In this document: piece after piece, positions 58,904-64,000 of the stretch
How the letters are laid out: each line of letters begins with the position of its first letter
Numbering within the stretch: the stretch's first letter is position 1
Origin: DASXYG01 sp036502625
GTDB taxonomy: Bacteria; Actinomycetota; Actinomycetes; Streptosporangiales; Streptosporangiaceae
Assembly (NCBI GenBank): GCA_036502625.1
Contig: DASXYG010000117.1
Span: 30,825 to 94,824 of the forward strand
Direction of reading: 5' to 3'
Length of the DNA stretch: 64,000 bases
Translations under genes and position numbers: made by a program
The notes under the pieces: generated by a model
Databases searched by the model: none
Seen by the model: only the letters and a program-made list of their open reading frames with translations
What the model was told of the DNA's origin: nothing

Positions 58904-59092
58904 GGTTCCCCCAGATGTGGCGAATGACCGACATGCGAAGAGACTGCCGGTTAATAACTAATGTCCCCGATGGAACGGCTCGCGACATCTACGGATCGTG
59001 ACCACATGCGGCCGAGCGCCGACCCGGGGAGGGAATCCACGAGGCTAGCGTCAGTACGTGTTCACGCGAATACGAAACGAGATGAAAGCTGT

Positions 59093-59941
59093 TCAGGGAA
59101 GCGTCAAAATCTCGCTTCCGTCGTCCGTTACGAGCAGTGTGTGCTCGAATTGCGCGGTTCGCTTCCGGTCGCGCGTTACGGCCGTCCACCCGTCCGGCCA
59201 CACGTCGTAGTCGATCGTGCCGAGTGTCAGCATCGGCTCGATCGTGAACGTCATGCCGGGCACGAGTTCGGTGTCGGTGTCGGGGTCGTCGTAGTGCGGC
59301 ACGGCGAGGCCCGAGTGGAAGGTCGTGCCGATGCCGTGGCCGGTGAAGTCGCGGACCACGCCGTAGCCGAAGCGGCGGGCGTACGACTCGATCACCCGGC
59401 CGACGACGTTGAGCCGCCGCCCCGGCCTGACCGCGCGGATGGCGCGCATCGTGGCCTCGTGGGTGCGCTCGACGAGCAGGTGCGACTCCTCGTCGACGGT
59501 GCCGACCTCGAAGGTGGCGTTGGTGTCGCCGTGCACGCCGCCGATGTACGCGGTGATGTCGATGTTGATGATGTCGCCGTCGTTCAGCACCGTGTCGTCC
59601 GGGATGCCGTGGCAGATGACCTCGTTGATCGACGAGCACAGCGACTTCGGATAGCCGCGGTAGCCCAGGGTGCTGGGGTAGGCGCCGCGGTCGACCATGA
59701 ACTCGTGGCCGATGCGGTCCAGTTCGTCGGTGGTCGTGCCGGGGGTGCAGTGGCGGCCGACCTCGGCGAGCGCCTGCGCCGCGATCCGGCCCGCGACGCG
59801 CATCCGCTCCACGATCTCCGGCGACTTGACCTCCGCCTCGCCGAGCGTCGGCCGCTTCTTGCCGACGTACTCCGGGCGGGTGATCGACGCGGGGACCTTG
59901 CGCTGTGGGGACAGCCGGCCGGGGCGGAGCGTGGTGGACAT
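59093..59941 (-). CDS. map: Methionine aminopeptidase, type I
   Basis: 282 residues from ATG 59941. Removes N-terminal Met from nascent proteins. Metal ligands: two Asp in NIDITAYIGGVHGDTNATF, His in TGHGIGTTFHSG, Glu in TIEPML and Glu in QFEHTLLV. The 40-residue N-terminal extension with GRLSPQRKVP and ITRPEYVGKKR is the linker of the actinobacterial MetAP1c class, absent from E. coli MAP. Actinobacteria often have two map genes; this may be the second, non-operonic one, as no secY/adk genes are near. Confidence 0.95.
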   Translation of the reverse strand: MSTTLRPGRLSPQRKVPASITRPEYVGKKRPTLGEAEVKSPEIVERMRVAGRIAAQALAEVGRHCTPGTTTDELDRIGHEFMVDRGAYPSTLGYRGYPKSLCSSINEVICHGIPDDTVLNDGDIINIDITAYIGGVHGDTNATFEVGTVDEESHLLVERTHEATMRAIRAVRPGRRLNVVGRVIESYARRFGYGVVRDFTGHGIGTTFHSGLAVPHYDDPDTDTELVPGMTFTIEPMLTLGTIDYDVWPDGWTAVTRDRKRTAQFEHTLLVTDDGSEILTLP

Positions 59942-60031
59942 GGACGCGAGTGTAGTTCGTGGCCCGCCGCGGGATCATCAAGCCGACCAGTGCCGTTTTT
60001 GACGCGGACGCCCGGCGTTCGGCATGATGCG

Positions 60032-60047
60032 AGACGTCTAGACGTCT
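60032..60047. promoter_or_regulatory. Perfect 16-bp palindrome, candidate GntR/HutC operator
   Basis: agacgtctagacgtct is a perfect palindrome 22 bp upstream of the GTG of the transporter gene. The central GTCTAGAC is the core of HutC/DasR-subfamily operators (DasR: TGGTCTAGACCA). A half-site gacgtcta recurs just before the GntR gene at 63049. Likely a repressor site for the transporter-sulfatase operon. Confidence 0.65.
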
Positions 60048-60069
60048 TTCCCCCGTCAGGAGGCCACCC

Positions 60070-61401
60070 GTGGCGGTGCGTACCGATGGGCCGTCCCGGC
60101 CGCCGGTCACCTGGAAGCTCGCCACGGCGAGCATCATCGGCAACACGATCGAGTTCTACGACTTCACGATCTACGCCACGCTCACCGCGCTGGTGTTCAC
60201 GCGGCTGTTCTTCCCGGCGCACGACCCGCTCGTCGGCACGCTCCTGTCGTTCGGCGCGTTCGCCGCCGGGTTCCTCGCGCGGCCCATCGGCGGCATCGTG
60301 TTCGGCCACTTCGGCGACCGGCTCGGCCGCCGGAACACGCTGATGTGGAGCCTCGGCGTGATGGGCGTCGCGACGTTCCTGATCGGCCTGCTGCCGACGT
60401 ACGCGTCCGTCGGCGTCACCGCGCCGATCCTGCTCACGGTGCTGCGCGTCGTGCAGGGCTTCGGCATCGGCGGCGAGTGGGGCGGCGCGGTCAGCCTGAT
60501 GGTCGAGTCGGCGCCGCCGCGGCGCCGCGGGCTGTACGGCAGCCTCGTGCAGACCGGCAGCGGGCTCGGCATCATCCTGTCGTCGCTGACGGTCTCGGCG
60601 CTGCTGGCGTTCTGCACGCCCGCGCAGCTCCTCGCCTGGGGATGGCGGGTGCCGTTCCTGGTCAGCCTGGTGCTGGTGGGCGTCGGCGTGGTCGTACGGT
60701 GGCAGATCTCCGAGTCGCCGGCGTTCCGCGCGACGGCCGGGCGCGCGCGTGCGGTGAAGGTGCCGCTGTGGGAGACGCTGCGGCGGCACCCGCGCAACGT
60801 GCTCGTCGCGACCGGGCTGCACGTCTCCGACGCCGCGTTCGGGTTCCTGATGGGCGTGTTCACGATCTCGTACGTGACGAACCAGCTCCACCTGCCGAAC
60901 AAGATCGCGGTGGACATGAACCTCGTGGGCGCCGTGTTCTACCTGGTCGCCACCGTGGTCGGCGGCGCCGTCTCGGACCGGGTCGGGCGCCGCCGCGCGT
61001 ACCTGGTGTTCGCGGCGCTGATGATCCCCGCGGTGTTCGTGTTCTTCTGGCTGCTCGGCCTCGGCTCGGTGCCGCTGCTGTTCGTGGCCGGCGCGCTCGC
61101 GCAGACCGTGCTGGGGCTGGTGTACGGCATCCAGGCGGCGTTCTTCTCCGAGCTGTTCAGCACCGAGGTGCGCTACAGCGGGATCTCGCTGGGCTTCCAG
61201 CTCGCCACTGTGCTCGGCGGCGCGCTCATGCCGACGATCGCGTCGCTGCTGATCGCGTCGTCCGGCGGCGCCACGTGGTCGGTGTCGGTCTACATCACCG
61301 TGCTCGTCGTCATCACGCTCGTCGCCACCCTCGCCGCGAAGACCGTCCCGGTCGACGGCCCGCGCGGCGCCCACCACCGCACCGAGGAGGCCACCCCGTG
61401 A
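60070..61401 (+). CDS. MHS-type MFS transporter (metabolite:H+ symporter)
   Basis: 443 residues from GTG 60070; aggagg 6 bp upstream. Twelve membrane helices with IIGNTIEFYDFTIYATLTAL at about 22-41, GHFGDRLGRRNTLMW near 80, GFGIGGEWGGAVSLM near 134 and DRVGRRRAYL, typical of the MHS (shikimate/citrate/proline-betaine ShiA/ProP-like) subfamily. It probably imports the substrate or product of the sulfatase encoded by the next gene (GTGA overlap). Controlled by the palindrome at 60032. Confidence 0.9.
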   Translation: MAVRTDGPSRPPVTWKLATASIIGNTIEFYDFTIYATLTALVFTRLFFPAHDPLVGTLLSFGAFAAGFLARPIGGIVFGHFGDRLGRRNTLMWSLGVMGVATFLIGLLPTYASVGVTAPILLTVLRVVQGFGIGGEWGGAVSLMVESAPPRRRGLYGSLVQTGSGLGIILSSLTVSALLAFCTPAQLLAWGWRVPFLVSLVLVGVGVVVRWQISESPAFRATAGRARAVKVPLWETLRRHPRNVLVATGLHVSDAAFGFLMGVFTISYVTNQLHLPNKIAVDMNLVGAVFYLVATVVGGAVSDRVGRRRAYLVFAALMIPAVFVFFWLLGLGSVPLLFVAGALAQTVLGLVYGIQAAFFSELFSTEVRYSGISLGFQLATVLGGALMPTIASLLIASSGGATWSVSVYITVLVVITLVATLAAKTVPVDGPRGAHHRTEEATP

Positions 61402-62981
61402 CCGCGCCCGCGTCCCCCGGCCGTCCGGACGTCATGCTCGTGATGGTCGACCAGCTCGCCGCGCGGTGGCTGGAGCGCGCCATGGACGACCAGATCGTGC
61501 CGCTACCGAACTTCGCGCGGCTGCGGGAGTCCGGCGTGACGTTCGCGAACGCGTTCACCAACAACCCCGTGTGCAGCCCCGCGCGCGCCACCATCGCGAC
61601 CGGGCTGACCGGCCAGGGCCACGGCGTCACCGAGTGCGGCTACGACCTCGACCCGGGCGTGCCCACGTTCATGCGGGCGCTCCAGGAGGCCGGCCACCGT
61701 ACGGGCGCGTTCGGCAAGCTGCACTTCCGTACGCAGCTCGAAGGCCTCAACCCGGACTACCGGCCGTACGGCTATGACGTCACGGAGATCACCGAGGACC
61801 CGCGCGCCGGCGCCTGGCTCGACTGGGTGCGCGTCACGCATCCGGAGCACTACACGGCCGCGCAGGCCACCGTGTGGATGACGATGGTGCCCGAGCTGCG
61901 CGCCTACGGGCCGGACCGCGAGGACCTGGCCGCGGAGATCGAGCGGGTGCGGGGGGCGTTCGGCTGGGCCACGGAGGGGTTCCCCGAGAACACCGCCGAG
62001 GCGTACACGCTGCCGTTCCCCGCGGAGGTGTCGCAGACCGCGTGGATCACCGACCGCGCGCGGGAGTTCATCGCGTCCACGCCCGCCGACCGCGCGATGT
62101 TCGCGCACGTCAGCTACGTCCAGCCGCACAACCCGTTCGCCCCGCCCGCGGAGTACGCGGACCTGGTGGACGTCGCGCGCATCCCCGAGCCGGTGGCCGC
62201 GGAGTGGTACCCGGGCCGTGATCCGGCGTACTTCCGCGCCGAGCACTACCCGGGGCCGAGCTACGACCGGGTGGACTGGCGGCACGAGCGCCGCATGTAC
62301 TTCGCCGACCTGGCGCACCTCGACCACGAGCTCGGCCGCCTGCTCGACGCGCTGTCCGCCGCCGGGCGCCTGGACCGCACCTACGTGATCTTCACGTCCG
62401 ACCACGGCGAGCTGCTGCACGACCACGGGCTGACCGGGAAGTGGGAGCGTCACTACGACCCGTGCGTACGGGTGCCGCTCATGGTGTCCGGGCCGGGGCT
62501 CGCCGGAGGGCTGGTGCGCGAGGAACTGGTCGACCACACCGACATCGCGCCGACCGTGTACGACATCGCCGGGCTCCCGCTGCCGCTGCTGAACCGGCCG
62601 TACTACGGGCGGCCGCTGAACCCGTGGGAGATCCCGCTGCTGCCCGGCCGCTCCGTGCTGCCGCTGTGCCGTACGGCCGGCGGGGCCGGGGAGTGGCGCG
62701 ACGCGGTGTACGTGCGCAGCGACAACAACCACTGGGAGGCGTCGCCGCGGAGCTGGGCGCGGACGGTCCGTACGGTGCGGCACCGGTACACGCGGTTCCT
62801 CGGCGGCGGCGGTGAGCAGCTTTTCGACCTGGTGTCCGACCCGGACGAGCGGCGGAACCTGGCGGGCGACCCGGCGCACGACGGGCTGCGCCGCGCCCTG
62901 GCCGACCGGCTGTTCGAGCTGGTCGCGGGGGAGGGGTACCCGAACTCGCCACGCCAGCTCTACGGGATCGGCACGTGGTGA
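61398..62981 (+). CDS. Sulfatase (formylglycine-dependent)
   Basis: 527 residues from GTG 61398. DVMLVMVDQLAARW gives the first metal Asp; CSPAR at 59-63 is the formylglycine site (C-x-P-x-R), whose Cys is matured by a sulfatase-modifying enzyme not found here. GAFGKLHF, QPHNPFAPP, SDHGELLHDHGLTGKWERHYDPCVRVPL, LVDHTDIAPTVYDIAG complete the family set; no signal peptide, so the enzyme is cytoplasmic. It hydrolyses a sulfate ester or a phosphonate-like analogue. The neighbour transporter supports intracellular sulfate-ester use. Choline-sulfatase motifs are only partly matched. Confidence 0.92.
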   Translation: MTAPASPGRPDVMLVMVDQLAARWLERAMDDQIVPLPNFARLRESGVTFANAFTNNPVCSPARATIATGLTGQGHGVTECGYDLDPGVPTFMRALQEAGHRTGAFGKLHFRTQLEGLNPDYRPYGYDVTEITEDPRAGAWLDWVRVTHPEHYTAAQATVWMTMVPELRAYGPDREDLAAEIERVRGAFGWATEGFPENTAEAYTLPFPAEVSQTAWITDRAREFIASTPADRAMFAHVSYVQPHNPFAPPAEYADLVDVARIPEPVAAEWYPGRDPAYFRAEHYPGPSYDRVDWRHERRMYFADLAHLDHELGRLLDALSAAGRLDRTYVIFTSDHGELLHDHGLTGKWERHYDPCVRVPLMVSGPGLAGGLVREELVDHTDIAPTVYDIAGLPLPLLNRPYYGRPLNPWEIPLLPGRSVLPLCRTAGGAGEWRDAVYVRSDNNHWEASPRSWARTVRTVRHRYTRFLGGGGEQLFDLVSDPDERRNLAGDPAHDGLRRALADRLFELVAGEGYPNSPRQLYGIGTW

Positions 62982-63048
62982 CCGGTCGAACTTGCCGCCG
63001 TACGGGAGGCGTCTGGCGGCCGTCCGTGCCGGACCGCCTGCCTCCCAG

Positions 63049-63056
63049 GACGTCTA
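63049..63056. promoter_or_regulatory. Half operator before the GntR gene
   Basis: gacgtcta is identical to the left half of the palindrome at 60032-60047 and lies 11 bp before the GntR GTG. It may allow weak autoregulation. Only 8 bp, so chance occurrence is possible. Confidence 0.35.
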
Positions 63057-63066
63057 CGGTGATCAG

Positions 63067-63816
63067 GTGAGGAAGCCCCCGAAGCGCGCCGCGCTGGCCG
63101 CGCGCGAGCTGCGTGAGCTGATCGCCGACGAGCTCACGCCCGGCGACCGGCTGCCGTCGGAGCAGGAGCTGGCCCGGCGGCTGGACGTCAGCCGGGTCAC
63201 CGTACGCGGCGCGCTCGGGCAGCTCTGGGTGGAGGGCCTGGTCACGCGGCGCTGGGGGGTGGGCACGTTCGTCCGCGACCGCTCCGCGTGGGCCGCCCCG
63301 ATGGCGCAGACGCTCATCGACGTCGACGAGCTCGGCTCCCTGCCCGCGATGATCACCGAGGCCGGCCATACCCCGTCGCTGCCGCACTTCGCCGCCGAGG
63401 AGACCCCCTGCCCGCCGGACGTCGCCCAGAGCCTCGACCTGGCGGAGGGCGCCCCGGTGTGGCGCATCGAACGCTGCCTCGCCGTGGACGGCACCCCGGC
63501 CATCGTCCTCCGCGACCACGTCCCCACCATGATCAACGGTCACCCCCTCGACCCGAAGCCGCTGCGCCGCGTCACCGGAGACCTGCCCACCCTGTGCCGC
63601 CGCGCCTCCGCCCGCCTGGTCCGCATGGAGGCCCGCCTCGGCGCCGAGGCGGCAACGTCCGACGTAGCCGCCCTCCTCACCGTCACCCCCGGCACGGCCC
63701 TGGTAACCGGCCACCAGATCGCCTACGACGAATCAGGCGCACCAGTGATCGACACCCGCATGTACTACCGAACGGATGTCTACGCCCTGGTAGTCGTCCG
63801 CACCGTCCCCTCCTAA
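63067..63816 (+). CDS. GntR/HutC-family regulator
   Basis: 249 residues from GTG 63067; ribosome binding site weak. N-terminal winged helix ELRELIADELTPGDRLPSEQELARRLDVSRVTVRGALGQL (parts about 15-55), then GVGTFVRDR and a C-terminal UTRA ligand domain (about 90-245). HutC-type repressor responding to a small metabolite. It lies 85 bp after the sulfatase and probably controls the operon at 60032, perhaps sensing the sulfated substrate or its product. Followed immediately by a repetitive tract. Confidence 0.92.
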   Translation: MRKPPKRAALAARELRELIADELTPGDRLPSEQELARRLDVSRVTVRGALGQLWVEGLVTRRWGVGTFVRDRSAWAAPMAQTLIDVDELGSLPAMITEAGHTPSLPHFAAEETPCPPDVAQSLDLAEGAPVWRIERCLAVDGTPAIVLRDHVPTMINGHPLDPKPLRRVTGDLPTLCRRASARLVRMEARLGAEAATSDVAALLTVTPGTALVTGHQIAYDESGAPVIDTRMYYRTDVYALVVVRTVPS

Positions 63817-63821
63817 CCTCC

Positions 63822-64000
63822 CCCAGCCCAGCCCAGCCCAGCCCAGCCCCGAGCCGAGCCCGTCCCCAGCCCAGCCCCCGTCCCGGCCCCGTGCCCCGTC
63901 CCTGGCCCCGTCCCTGGCCCCGTCCCTGGCCCCGGCCCTGGCCCCGTCCCTGGCCCCGTCCCTGGCCCCGTCCCTGGCCCCGTCCCTGGCCCCGTCCCTG
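63822..64000. repeat. Minisatellite: agccc-type pentamers then 12-bp ccctggccccgt units
   Basis: From 63822 the sequence is C-rich with repeated cagcc-like pentamers to about 63890; from about 63895 to the window end at least eight nearly perfect copies of a 12-bp unit (cctggccccgtc) occur, one with gg in place of gt. The array runs off the window. Twelve bases keep the reading frame (PGPV/WPRP/LAPS on this strand, GTGP/RDGA/QGRG on the other), so it may lie in a repeat-rich coding tail beyond the window or be non-coding. Confidence 0.8.

Noticed and set aside
63822..64000. CRISPR array at the end of the window
   Set aside because: The unit is 12 bp tandem without spacers.

Overview
The window is very GC-rich, with actinobacterial codon bias (G/C at almost every third position), frequent GTG starts and many 1-4 bp stop/start overlaps. 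F420-type LLM oxidoreductases, SpoIIE/RsbW-like regulators, FprA, ClpN-domain and JetABC genes all point to an actinobacterium. A Streptosporangiales/Thermomonosporaceae-type genome is my guess; no rRNA or marker gene fixes the taxon. No tRNA, rRNA, IS element, prophage or CRISPR array was seen.

Layout. 0-15 kb: 3' part of a SpoIIE-type phosphatase, an EamA exporter, a short-chain dehydrogenase behind a perfect TetR-like operator, an enolase-superfamily protein that has lost nearly all catalytic residues, two secreted paralogs, an amidohydrolase/MFS pair, FprA, an amidase, a histidine phosphatase, alanine dehydrogenase and two coupled unknown genes. 15-29.5 kb: a 12-gene purine catabolic operon read leftwards (uraD, uraH, uricase, NCS2 permease, three xanthine dehydrogenase subunits with an 8-oxoguanine-type deaminase between them, guanine deaminase, AzgA-type permease, allantoinase, allantoicase), with a divergent PucR-type regulator. 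It covers guanine/xanthine to ureidoglycolate plus urea. 29.5-36 kb: a small secreted peptide gene divergent from an HTH-TPR regulator (candidate RRNPP-like cell-cell signalling pair), an ABM-domain protein, a ZIP transporter, an acyl-CoA synthetase and a CopD-CtaG fusion.

36.3-37.1 kb is a gene-free stretch with degenerate and inverted repeats. It precedes a four-gene organosulfur module (37.1-41.3 kb): a DszB-like desulfinase with Cys/His/Arg triad, a leaderless SsuA-fold protein, an SsuD-like monooxygenase and an SsuA-like lipoprotein, with no permease or ATPase. Next come an LLM oxidoreductase, a ClpN-domain protein behind a 19-bp-arm palindrome, and a type II Wadjet-like jetA-jetB-jetC operon (45.0-52.0 kb) without the expected jetD nuclease gene.

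The right end holds a Bcr/CflA-type exporter, an RsbW-like ATPase, a sigma factor fused to a zinc-finger/transmembrane/Ser-Thr-Pro tail, an oligopeptide-binding lipoprotein, small membrane and SRPBCC proteins and methionine aminopeptidase. It ends with an MHS transporter-sulfatase operon plus GntR/HutC regulator, whose putative operator is a perfect 16-bp palindrome. The last 180 bases are a minisatellite running off the window. Sulfur scavenging (sulfonates/sulfinates and sulfate esters) and purine-nitrogen recovery are the main metabolic themes.
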